A DNA stretch of 8,944 bases from an uncultured candidate division Zixibacteria bacterium (GTDB taxonomy: Bacteria > Zixibacteria > MSB-5A5 > GN15 > FEB-12): positions 1-8,944 of the forward strand of contig CAJVYT010000163.1 in NCBI GenBank assembly GCA_913009765.1, in the 5' to 3' direction. Numbering within the stretch: position 1 is the stretch's first letter; each line of letters begins with the position of its first letter. Made by a program: the position numbers and the translations under genes. Positions 1 to 5,716 of the stretch are shown here, piece after piece. Below the pieces are notes generated by a model. That model did no database searches. It was not told where the DNA came from and saw only the letters and a list, made by a program, of their open reading frames with translations.

Positions 1-539
1 ATGGCCATGACTGCCTCTTGATAACCTTGCAGGCGTGAGTCTGTGCCGGGTACATTTGGAAGGGATGAATAAATCGTATGCAGAGAGTTGGTTAGTTTAG
101 CAAAATCACTTTGAAGCATAGCCGTTGAACCGTCGGCATGTGGCAAAGAATCAACTGTTACGGCAGCCTTTGCCAATGCAACAACTTCACCATCCTTATA
201 TATTGTAACAGCTTGGGCTGTCAACGGGGGGACAGACCAGTTTATGGCTGTGTCCAAAAAAAGCGGTATTAGAGCGTGAATGCCTGAACTGTCAAAAGTG
301 AAAGGGGTGGGTTGGTCACCAACAAGAAGTTCGATGCCTGTATCAGACGGATTTATTGTATAGCCGGTGATATTCAATAAAAGACCGGGGGCTCCGGAAG
401 AGGGAGCTACAAATAACACTTCGGGATTAAGTTGAGTGTCAGGACCCGTCGGCTTTGTGTCAGAGCTTGAGCAAGTTTGTAAAGTAAAAGCTGCAATGAA
501 CAGCATTGTTGCCATGAATATGTGAGATGTCATTTTCAT
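1..539 (-). CDS. Exported (probable lipo-) protein with IPT/TIG-like domain, 3' end outside the window
   Basis: The minus strand is open from an ATG at 539-537 to the window edge (179 codons, no stop). An AAGGA Shine-Dalgarno (547-551) lies 7 bases before this ATG, which decides the start over the in-frame ATG two codons later. Residues 1-22 form a signal peptide (KMTSH, then a hydrophobic run) ending at LQTC, with Cys23 followed by SSSD. Thr before the Cys is not the classical lipobox residue, so lipidation is likely but not certain. Residues ~40-105 contain a P-SSG-PG...L-I-G pattern and a later AVTIYKDGE strand, the layout of IPT/TIG immunoglobulin-like folds that often begin surface or cell-envelope proteins. 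The remainder (QSDFAKLTNSLHTIYSS...) is not recognised. It is divergent from the ORF at 967. The role is unknown beyond being an envelope or extracellular protein. Confidence 0.8.
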   Translation of the reverse strand, partial: MKMTSHIFMATMLFIAAFTLQTCSSSDTKPTGPDTQLNPEVLFVAPSSGAPGLLLNITGYTINPSDTGIELLVGDQPTPFTFDSSGIHALIPLFLDTAINWSVPPLTAQAVTIYKDGEVVALAKAAVTVDSLPHADGSTAMLQSDFAKLTNSLHTIYSSLPNVPGTDSRLQGYQEAVMA

Positions 540-616
540 AGAAATATCCTTAGTGTTACTATTTTTTTGCATGCGGATAAAATAGGTCATACTTGATTGT
601 AATCTCAAGCAACAGC

Positions 617-644
617 AATATAACAGAGAAGTTAATTCTGTCAA
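617..644 (-). promoter_or_regulatory. Sigma70-like promoter for the lipoprotein gene
   Basis: Read on the minus strand, a perfect TTGACA (644-639) is separated by 16 bases from TATATT (622-617). Transcription would start near 610, giving a leader of about 70 bases before the ATG at 539, with the AAGGA site properly placed in it. Confidence 0.65.
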
Positions 645-859
645 GACCAAAAGACCACCCCCTTTTAACGAAATATAGAACGCAATCTACTATATCATTG
701 TAGACAATAAAATGGTGGTGCCCTCCCCATGCTCTCGTTGTGGCACAAGGAATTACACTCTATTGTGACCGTTTTAATCGTACAATTGGTAATATGATTT
801 ATAACTTCTTCACCTTTTGAGAAATTAGTTATAACTCATATTCTGTTCAAAAATAGGAC

Positions 860-887
860 TTGTCATGTCTTGAATGTCAGGTATATT
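860..887 (+). promoter_or_regulatory. Sigma70-like promoter for the ORF at 967
   Basis: TTGTCA (860-865) and TATATT (882-887) are spaced by 16 bases, each one mismatch from consensus. A start near 894 would leave a leader of about 73 bases containing the GAGG ribosome binding site. A TATAAT at 948-953 also exists but lacks a -35 box and would place the transcript start inside that ribosome binding site. Confidence 0.5.
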
Positions 888-966
888 ATTTTTAACTTAA
901 AAGCGGATTTTATAAGTTCTCTTTAGATCAAAAAAAAATCGAATAAATATAATTACAGAGGTTCAA

Positions 967-1446
967 ATGCTTAAATCGACAAATAGACTGCTTGGTAGTT
1001 ATTTGATTTCTTTCAAATCATTCCATGCTAAGTTTATACTATTTATTCTAATTCTTATTTTTACGGTATTAATATTTCCGTCTGTTAGTTTTGCTGATTC
1101 AGGATGGTATTTTAATTATAATTACGTTAATATTCGATCATATACATTAAATGGAAGTGATATAGTTGTTGGACAAATCGAAGCAAGATCACCGTCCTCT
1201 TGTTATGACTGTCCCTATTTGAATAATAATACAGCTGCTATTTACGAATATGGTACAAATAATGTCTTTCCTACCTGTGATGGAATAATACCACCCATCT
1301 GTTTATTGGTTGGTTTTTACGGCAACAAGTATAGCAGGTTCGGCAATGTCAGATTTTATGGATCGTACCTTAGGGTTGGGCTATGCCGTTGGTTCTTTAA
1401 TCTTGTTTACTACTTTATTGATAGTGCTTGCGGTATGGCGTTATGA
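967..1446 (+). CDS. Signal-peptide ORF, C-terminus scrambled by a gene junction
   Basis: The ORF starts at ATG 967 with AGAGG five bases upstream, so initiation is well supported. Residues ~20-43 form a long hydrophobic signal sequence (KFILFILILIF...) ending in SFA, a good signal peptidase I site, so the product would be exported. Residues 44-~108 are Asn/Tyr rich with paired cysteines (SSCYDCPY) and are not recognised. From about codon 109 (near 1290) the DNA encodes a COG4705-type membrane protein in another frame, so the last ~50 residues (ICLLVGFYGNKYS...) are an out-of-frame reading of that gene. The ORF is therefore probably the 5' end of a secreted-protein gene fused to unrelated DNA by deletion or recombination, with a nonsense tail. 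It may be expressed, but a function is unlikely. Confidence 0.5.
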   Translation: MLKSTNRLLGSYLISFKSFHAKFILFILILIFTVLIFPSVSFADSGWYFNYNYVNIRSYTLNGSDIVVGQIEARSPSSCYDCPYLNNNTAAIYEYGTNNVFPTCDGIIPPICLLVGFYGNKYSRFGNVRFYGSYLRVGLCRWFFNLVYYFIDSACGMAL

Positions 1447-1864
1447 AGAAAAATCCCTGTCAGTTGAGGAGATTGTAACTTCAAAAGCTGAATCATTTTA
1501 TTGGTTAGCATTTCTTATTGCTAATACATTAGGAACAGCATTAGGAGATTTTTTGGCTGAATCTTCAGGGTTTGGATTTGCCGGAGGGGCTGTCATAATT
1601 AGCGGGTTACTTATTGTTACTGCTCTTATGTATTATTATACAAAGGTGTCTTCAGTTGTTTTGTTTTGGATTGCATTTGTTTTAACGAGACCTTTCGGAG
1701 CAACTTTTGGTGATCTGCTTACAAAGCCTATCAAATCAGGAGGGTTTAATTTGGGTACTATCGGTTCTTCAATGTTTTTTGGTTTAGCTTTGTTGTACTT
1801 AATCGTTCGAGAACATAAAATTAACTATGGAATTCGTGTTGAAGAATGCGAATTTGATGAATAA
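1290..1864 (+). pseudogene. COG4705-type multi-spanning membrane protein, N-terminus missing
   Basis: The frame opens after a TAA at 1286-1288. Its product shows repeated two-helix units each carrying a Gly-rich motif followed by D and F/L: SIAGSAMSDFMDRTLGLGY, then TLGTALGDFLAES-GFGF, then PFGATFGDLLTKP-GGFNLGT. This repeat pattern, together with FYWLAFLIANTLGT and FWIAFVLTRPFGA, is that of the uncharacterised COG4705 membrane family, whose members are usually about 250 residues with four such units. Here about 185 residues and three units remain, and similarity begins right at the junction (PSVYWLVF). The only start candidate near the beginning is TTG at 1310, without a convincing ribosome binding site. 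It is thus most likely a 5'-truncated pseudogene. The end at 1864 (EECEFDE) looks natural, and the next start (1899) follows after 34 bases, as in an operon. Confidence 0.6.
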
Positions 1865-1898
1865 TAATAGAACACAACAGCTATGAAAGGAGACAACT

Positions 1899-2003
1899 AT
1901 GAATGCTATAGAAGTGAAACAAATAACTAAATCTTTCGATTTTTCTAATTGTTTTTCCCAGAGTTCGATAGAATTTGAATTGTCCGGTGAAAGTCTGCCC
2001 TGA
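1899..2003 (+). pseudogene. Start of an ABC-transporter ATPase gene, cut after ~15 codons
   Basis: A strong AAAGGAGA site (1886-1893) stands six bases before ATG 1899. The first residues, MNAIEVKQITKSFDF, match the opening beta strand of ABC ATPases (xAIEVKxLTKxF, normally followed by G and the Walker A loop). No Walker A follows: after about 1943 the plus-strand translation is nonsense and stops at 2001-2003. From that point the DNA makes sense only on the minus strand, as Cas1. The segment is therefore the 5' stump of a gene that once followed the COG4705 gene, beheaded by a junction with the cas locus. The family call rests on fifteen residues and is tentative. Confidence 0.45.
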
Positions 2004-2161
2004 TATTTTCCTGAATGACTGATGAAAATCACAGGTACATTATTTTTAAGACAAGTTTGAATTAACCCCGGCGAGAGAGAAACAGACCCGGCAACTATAA
2101 TTTGTTCAACCTGTGATAAGGATAAAGAGAGTAACTCGGCACCATAGTGTTTTACCTGTAG
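1940..2161 (-). pseudogene. cas1: Cas1 domain remnant (frameshifted from Cas6-RT, truncated)
   Basis: On the minus strand, in a frame shifted by one base relative to the Cas6-RT gene, the DNA encodes LQVKHYGAELLSLSLSQVEQ, then IIVAGSVSLSPGLIQTCLKN, then NVPVIFISHSGKYQGRL, then SPDNSNSIELWEKQLEKSKD. This is the N-terminal beta domain of Cas1, the CRISPR spacer integrase (strand pattern, V-LSP-LI--CL--N-PV-F-S--G---GRL). The very first Cas1 strand (TIWLMTPGS) is still in the upstream frame. A single lost base close to 2155-2165 would explain the shift. Similarity ends near 1940, so the alpha-helical domain carrying the metal-binding Glu/His/Asp residues is gone. No ribosome binding site serves this frame. 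An ATG at 2032 lies in mid-domain and is not a credible start. Integrase activity can be excluded for this copy. Confidence 0.8.
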
Positions 2162-4131
2162 ACGCCCATACTTTTTAATGCTTTACTTCCGGGAGTCATC
2201 AGCCAAATAGTTCTCAAGAACGAATCATTGCTTCTGATTTGTATTCCATTGAAATATGTAGATTTTCGCCCTATGACTTTCTCATAGCCTAAACGGGACA
2301 ATTCGGCAATAACATCTTCTTTGTCAATTGGTAATAGTGTTTTCTTTTTATTTTTTTTCTCTTTTTCTACTATTACCGAACGAACGAATAGAAAACCTAA
2401 ATAATCAAATCCTTCATCAAAACTTGTCAGTTTGGTTTTTTTAGCTGAAATTTTTAGACCAATTTTATCAAGTGCTTTTTCAGCAATTTTTTTGGCATTA
2501 ACGAGTTGATTTTTATCGCGACAGAGCATAATAAAATCATCAGCATAACGAACCAGTTTGATTCCATGTTTTTCAATCGTTTCATCAAATTTATCAAGAT
2601 ATACATTTGCTAAGATAGGTGAGAGTGACATGCCTTGAGGTAAACCGAATTTACGCTTAAGTCGATTCTTATTAAATAATACATCAGCTGTTATCCAATT
2701 TTCAATTAAAGACAGAACTTTTTTATCTTGAATAGTTTCTTTAAGTTTTTTCAGTAAAATATCATGTTTTACTGTATCAAAGAATTTTGTTATATCAGCG
2801 TCAATAACATACTTATATCCTTCAGATCTGAGTTGATTAAGTTGTCTGGCGGCGGTATATCGTGAACGAGCTATTCTATATCCATGCGAAGATGATTCAA
2901 AAGTAGGTTCTAACAATGGAGTAATAATCTGTAATACCGCCCTCTGAACAATTCTATCAAGAAAGTTAGGAATAGCTAAAAAACGAAAAGAGCCATTTGC
3001 TTTCGGTATTACAGCACCTCTTAATGGAGCCGGTTTGTATTGCCCGTTTTTTAACTGTGACTGTATTTGATAGATATCAATATCATTTTCTAAATGATAA
3101 TCGTCATCGGTATCATCAGTTATGATTTCATCATACGCATTTTGAAGATTTTCAATGGTAATAACCTGCTCAAAAAGATTGTCAGACAAAACATGTTGTT
3201 TGTTAGTTTCTATAAGTTGATAAAAACCGAGTCCTTGGGTAGTTCCTTTGCCTGCTCCAATCCAGGAACCGAATAAAAGAAGGGTGGAAAGTTCTTCTAA
3301 GTTTCCGTCTAATATAACTTCCCCTTTTATTCCTCTAATAAATTCTTGCTGCCCGGGTTCCTTGGGAGCTTTGTTAGAATAAACAGCCCATGAAACCGGT
3401 TTACAGTCAGCCTTAACTTTGACATCTTTTAAAGATGGAACACCTAATTCATGTGTGTCTGTTGTGTAAGTTCTATTCAGCCTATTTGCATGACTCACTA
3501 TTTTAGAAGTAAAAAGATTCAAATCAAATTTATCATATTCTATCCAACGGTTGTTATCTTTTCCTCTTAACCAAAGTGGAGCGTTGAAAATAAGTTGGAC
3601 AGATTTATTAAAATGTAAATATCTTGAGATGGAAGATGCTTCACTCATTGTTAATTCGTATGGTGAAATACCGGTGAATTTATTTTTTTCAAAAAGCAGT
3701 TGTCCGTTTGTGCGGCAATTTACTTTTTGAACAGAAAAATTACCATTCCATAAACCTTTGTCATCAGGGTTATAATGTCCCCCCCACCAGTCAATTTGTT
3801 CTATCAGACGCCGCCAGAACTGAATAGCATTACCATAGAGAGCTATACCAAAAATAAATGTATCAGTAATAGTTTTTGATTGAGCATCAAGAGGATTTAC
3901 AATAATACCATACGGTCTTGGAAGATGAGAACTCTTCCAAAAAGCATCGATCCAAAATAATTCCTCGGAAGTATCAAATCCGAGATAAAATTTTCCCCAA
4001 TTATTTAATAATGATTTTTTAATCATCCCTCTTAAAGATGTGCCGGGGTATTCAAGAAGAATAATTGGATTACTCAATTTTAGAGTAATATTCACAATGG
4101 CAACTTGTAGAGGAAAATTATTATTGTTCAT
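2152..4131 (-). CDS. Cas6-reverse transcriptase fusion (former Cas6-RT-Cas1)
   Basis: Residues 1-~308 form a Cas6-type CRISPR RNA endonuclease/RAMP domain: an opening beta strand, a YPGTSLRG segment (28-35), and near the end the hallmark Gly-rich loop GSWIGAGKGTTQGLGFY (288-304). After an acidic linker (339-352) comes a group II intron-like reverse transcriptase: RGAVIPKANGSFRFLAIP (371-388), DRIVQRA (392-398), motif A DADITKFFD (444-452, catalytic Asp446), GLPQGMSLSP (496-505), YADD (529-532, Asp531/532), IGLKISAKKT (557-566) and FDYLGF (575-580). A Lys-rich linker (589-598) leads into the first strand of Cas1 (TIWLMTPGS, 641-649). The stop follows ten residues later, with the rest of Cas1 in another frame. 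Full Cas6-RT-Cas1 proteins of type III systems acquire spacers from RNA as well as DNA. Here only the crRNA-processing and RT halves could be made. The start at 4131 has no clear Shine-Dalgarno; an in-frame TTG lies five codons upstream. Confidence 0.85.
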   Translation of the reverse strand: MNNNNFPLQVAIVNITLKLSNPIILLEYPGTSLRGMIKKSLLNNWGKFYLGFDTSEELFWIDAFWKSSHLPRPYGIIVNPLDAQSKTITDTFIFGIALYGNAIQFWRRLIEQIDWWGGHYNPDDKGLWNGNFSVQKVNCRTNGQLLFEKNKFTGISPYELTMSEASSISRYLHFNKSVQLIFNAPLWLRGKDNNRWIEYDKFDLNLFTSKIVSHANRLNRTYTTDTHELGVPSLKDVKVKADCKPVSWAVYSNKAPKEPGQQEFIRGIKGEVILDGNLEELSTLLLFGSWIGAGKGTTQGLGFYQLIETNKQHVLSDNLFEQVITIENLQNAYDEIITDDTDDDYHLENDIDIYQIQSQLKNGQYKPAPLRGAVIPKANGSFRFLAIPNFLDRIVQRAVLQIITPLLEPTFESSSHGYRIARSRYTAARQLNQLRSEGYKYVIDADITKFFDTVKHDILLKKLKETIQDKKVLSLIENWITADVLFNKNRLKRKFGLPQGMSLSPILANVYLDKFDETIEKHGIKLVRYADDFIMLCRDKNQLVNAKKIAEKALDKIGLKISAKKTKLTSFDEGFDYLGFLFVRSVIVEKEKKNKKKTLLPIDKEDVIAELSRLGYEKVIGRKSTYFNGIQIRSNDSFLRTIWLMTPGSKALKSMGVYR

Positions 4132-4138
4132 ATATATA

Positions 4139-4167
4139 ATTATTCAAATAAAATTGGAGTTTGTCAA
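4139..4167 (-). promoter_or_regulatory. Promoter of the Cas6-RT gene, possibly giving a leaderless mRNA
   Basis: Minus strand: perfect TTGACA (4167-4162), 17-base spacer, AATAAT (4144-4139). Transcription would begin about seven bases further, at 4132 or the A of the ATG at 4131, leaving no room for a ribosome binding site, and none is seen. Either the transcript is leaderless or another, weaker promoter further upstream is used. Confidence 0.55.
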
Positions 4168-4190
4168 TAGAAGAGAGATACTTGTTTTAC

Positions 4191-4216
4191 TTAGGTTCAG
4201 GCATGCCTGAACCTAA
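4191..4216. repeat. Perfect 26-bp palindrome
   Basis: TTAGGTTCAGGCA is followed immediately by its exact reverse complement TGCCTGAACCTAA, with no unpaired centre. It lies about 25 bases upstream of the -35 box of the Cas6-RT promoter. It could be an operator for a dimeric regulator, a dispersed palindromic intergenic repeat, or the trace of a mobile element. There is no T-run on either side, so it is not an intrinsic terminator. Confidence 0.75.
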
Positions 4217-4566
4217 CAGAAGAATCCCTATAGGACAGACATTCTTATGTAACTGCGGCACTATAACTTAATGAGCTACAGCTACCTATAAGCCACTTTT
4301 GGCGAACCATATAAAGCATTACCGGTTTTAACATACTCACTTTTTGACAGGTTGTCAACTATATAATACTTAATAAGTTATAGGGTGGCGAACCTCAAGA
4401 AGAACTGCGGTAATGTATCCTATTGAGACATAACACAATAAGGTAATTTTAACAGCTATTTGATAATGCCTCAATCGGTTTGCCAATTTAGACAATCCAA
4501 AAGTTTGGGGGAGGATCCCCTCCGGCTCATATTATATCTTTAATCATTTCTAAAAAGCCAATAGTT
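4217..4566. other. Non-coding stretch with repeated and inverted short motifs
   Basis: No credible gene on either strand. Direct repeats: AACTGCGG (4251-4258 and 4403-4410) and TGGCGAACC (4300-4308 and 4386-4394). Inverted pairs: CTATAACTTA (4261-4270) with TAAGTTATAG (4374-4383), and CATTACCG (4317-4324) with CGGTAATG (4408-4415). A TTGACA/TGTCAA inverted repeat with a three-base centre (4344-4358) stands just before TATAAT (4362-4367), but the 12-base spacing is too short for a normal promoter. The right end (4504-4530) is an unusual G/C-rich patch around GGATCC. The pattern could reflect a structured RNA or old recombination ends; neither can be shown here. Confidence 0.4.
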
Positions 4567-4893
4567 ATGTCTAATAGGCTTCCAGAACTTGAAGCTAGGA
4601 AAGATCAATTAGAAGAGTACATTCAGCGACTGGAATTCGAAATTGGACAGCTTGAAGACTATCAGATTGATATTGAATTGCTCTCTAAAACCCTCCAAGA
4701 TTTTCGTGCTGTATATAATGAATTAACTCCAGAAGAGCAGACGCGTTTATTACAACTTATGGTTCAAGAAGTTATCCTAGGGGAAGATACTCTTAAGATA
4801 TCTGTTTTTTCACTTGGGAATTCTGAAAAACCTTTGGAGTATTTGCTGAAACATCCAGAGTTTGCTGAGAGTGATATTAAGCGGCGATGCTGA
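4567..4893 (+). pseudogene. Large serine recombinase, C-terminal remnant
   Basis: The 108-residue product begins with a coiled coil (LEARKDQLEEYIQRLEFEIG, residues ~8-27, continuing to ~50), then LLSKTLQDFRAVYNELTPEE, then QTRLLQLMVQEVIL and a short beta region (LKISVFSLGNSEKPLE). This is the typical C-terminal part of large serine recombinases: the coiled coil inserted in the zinc-ribbon region, then L-P-EQ--LL-L-V-EV. The ~150-residue catalytic resolvase domain with its nucleophilic Ser, the recombinase domain and the zinc ribbon are absent. Upstream sequence in frame reaches only to a TAG at 4489-4491 and looks random, and no ribosome binding site precedes ATG 4567. It is a non-functional relic of an integrated element. 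Confidence 0.65.
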
Positions 4894-5129
4894 CGACATT
4901 AGAACTTATTTAGATCCACTTGACGAAAACTATCTTATTCATTTAAATAATAAAATTACCTCAATCGCTGGATAACCTTATTAGTTATTCCATTTTTGTT
5001 TTGTATGCTTAACACTTTTTCATCATGGACAGTAATGCTCTATATGAAGGCAGAATAGCAGATTGCCCAGATTGTTTGAAATTACATGGAATTGATATTC
5101 AAGAGATGGAAAAGGATGGAGTCACAAAA
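4894..5129. other. Gap with short unrecognised coding-like fragments
   Basis: Immediately after the recombinase stop, an overlapping frame reads GDADDIRTYLDPLDENYLIH then LNNKITSIAG to a TAA at 4974-4976. This could be the tail of a lost protein or chance. It is followed by ~50 T-rich bases and the small ORF at 5025. Nothing here supports a full gene. Confidence 0.3.
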
Positions 5130-5153
5130 GAACCTCTGACCTTCGGGTTATGA
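5025..5153 (+). CDS. Small CxxC ORF running into the tRNA-derived repeat
   Basis: This 42-residue frame starts at ATG 5025 and has a protein-like composition: EGRIADCPDCLKLHGIDIQE, with a CPDC pair as in a half zinc-binding site. No good ribosome binding site is visible. Its last nine residues (TKEPLTFGL) are encoded partly by the tRNA-like sequence starting at 5130, so the natural C-terminus has been lost at that junction. It is probably the N-terminal stump or an internal piece of a gene interrupted when the repeat arrived. No function is assigned. Confidence 0.25.
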   Translation: MDSNALYEGRIADCPDCLKLHGIDIQEMEKDGVTKEPLTFGL

Positions 5154-5303
5154 GCTTGCTCAGTTGTCCGAACAACAGAAAGCACCAGACACTATCCTGT
5201 TGCAATAACAATCACTTACAAGGATCACATTGTCTGGTGTTTTCTTGTATTATCTGTTGTTATTGCTTGTTCTGTTAGAAAATTGTTAGAAAGAAGTGTA
5301 TGT
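5130..5303. repeat. Left copy of a 174-bp direct repeat (integrase-side att region)
   Basis: This segment aligns without gaps to 8771-8944 at a constant offset of 3641. By eye the first 65 bases are identical and about 21 mismatches fall in the rest. It contains, in order, the anticodon-to-T-arm part of a CAU tRNA (5130-5155, minus sense), a GTTGT-ccga-ACAAC dyad (5163-5176), a stem-loop with CACCAGACA (5183-5191) and TGTCTGGTG (5231-5239), two GTTAGAAA repeats 11 bases apart (5274 and 5285), and an ATG at 5300. The tRNA sequence stops abruptly at 5130, where unrelated sequence begins, so this copy is a damaged or secondary site. It fits an old integration junction of a tRNA-targeting element. 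Confidence 0.8.
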
Positions 5304-5401
5304 TAAATGTGGAATTATTTATCTATTTGGGGCAACTGATTCTGTTAAATATGGTGCGGGCATATTCGCAGGCAAAGAAACTATATAATAATCTAGCTTG
5401 A
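5300..5401 (+). pseudogene. Short ORF at the position of the element's integrase start
   Basis: ATG 5300 sits exactly where the right repeat also has its ATG (8941), preceded by AGAAGTGT in place of AGAGGTGT. The frame reads MLNVELFIYLGQLILLNMVR and ends after 33 codons with TGA at 5399-5401, inside an inverted repeat. Its position beside a tRNA att sequence suggests the start of a decayed integrase gene, but the residues themselves do not show a family. Confidence 0.25.
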
Positions 5402-5422
5402 CTATAAGCTCAAGCTAGATTA
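5389..5422. repeat. 13-bp inverted repeat with 8-base loop
   Basis: TAATCTAGCTTGA (5389-5401) pairs perfectly with TCAAGCTAGATTA (5410-5422) around CTATAAGC. No T-run follows on either strand, so it is a poor intrinsic terminator. It could be an operator, the end of a mobile element, or a transcript-stabilising hairpin. The stop of the short ORF at 5300 falls inside the left arm. Confidence 0.6.
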
Positions 5423-5448
5423 CCTTAATATGCTTCGTTCATTTATCA

Positions 5449-5598
5449 CTATTGCCCAGAAAATAATAAAAATGTGGCACTTGCATCTAATTGAGAGGTG
5501 ATTGTGGAGACTTCCACTGGCTCATTTTTAATGAGTTGGCTAAGTACTTGAAGTTTAAGCATTCTTTCGGGCTTGGAAAGTTTAATTATAGCTTTCAA
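5449..5598 (-). CDS. Small HTH-like ORF fragment, 49 residues
   Basis: The minus-strand frame starts at TTG 5598 with GAGG (5609-5606) seven bases upstream. An in-frame TGA just before rules out a longer start. The product (KAIIKLSKPERMLKLQVLSQ, LIKNEPVEVSTITSQLDASA, TFLLFSGQ) has the pattern of an N-terminal winged-helix or helix-turn-helix region: a helix, a basic-to-polar turn, then V-STI-SQLDAS. It then breaks off, far too short for a regulator. It is likely the 5' remnant of a DNA-binding protein gene; the evidence is compositional only. It is divergent from the aminotransferase gene at 5717. Confidence 0.3.
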   Translation of the reverse strand: MKAIIKLSKPERMLKLQVLSQLIKNEPVEVSTITSQLDASATFLLFSGQ

Positions 5599-5716
5599 AG
5601 TAATACCTCAATGTTTTTTTGACTAAACATAGAGATTAGCGAATGGTTGAAAAATAAAAGAAGTATGATTAGAAGATAAAATATTTGAACAATATAAAAG
5701 AATAACGAAAATAAAA

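Larger units (their letters stand above)
541..966. other. Divergent intergenic region with two promoters
   Basis: A 426-base gap separates two divergently oriented reading frames. It holds one good sigma70-like promoter in each direction, annotated separately, and the ribosome binding sites of both flanking frames. A 17-codon ORF beginning near 711 contains a CxxC pair but is too short and unsupported to call. No RNA gene or terminator was recognised in it. Confidence 0.6.

Noticed and set aside
711..764. 17-codon plus-strand ORF with a CxxC pair (PCSRCGTRN)
   Set aside because: It is very short, has no ribosome binding site and stops at once; a zinc-ribbon remnant cannot be separated from chance.
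1799..2032. 77-residue minus-strand ORF as an independent gene
   Set aside because: Its start lies in the middle of a Cas1 domain whose beginning is upstream in the same frame, and its C-terminal third is antisense to the ABC stump and COG4705 end.
2147..2166. Programmed -1 frameshift producing the full Cas6-RT-Cas1
   Set aside because: No slippery heptamer before the stop and Cas1 is truncated downstream anyway, so recoding would not yield an active protein.
3094..3276. Plus-strand 60-residue ORF
   Set aside because: It lies antisense inside the well-supported Cas6-RT gene, has no family features and is a composition shadow.
4344..4367. TTGACA ... TATAAT as a plus-strand promoter
   Set aside because: The spacing is only 12 bases, too short for sigma70; kept only as a possible operator-like inverted repeat.
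4504..4530. G/C-rich patch resembling a tRNA or tmRNA T arm and acceptor end (GGGGG...CCCC...GGCTCA)
   Set aside because: The loop lacks the TTCRA consensus and the stem pairs poorly, so it was not called as an RNA end or att site.
4132..4566. Possible CRISPR array or leader beside the cas gene
   Set aside because: No regularly spaced repeat of 25-40 bases was seen; the short repeats present are 8-10 bases and irregularly placed.
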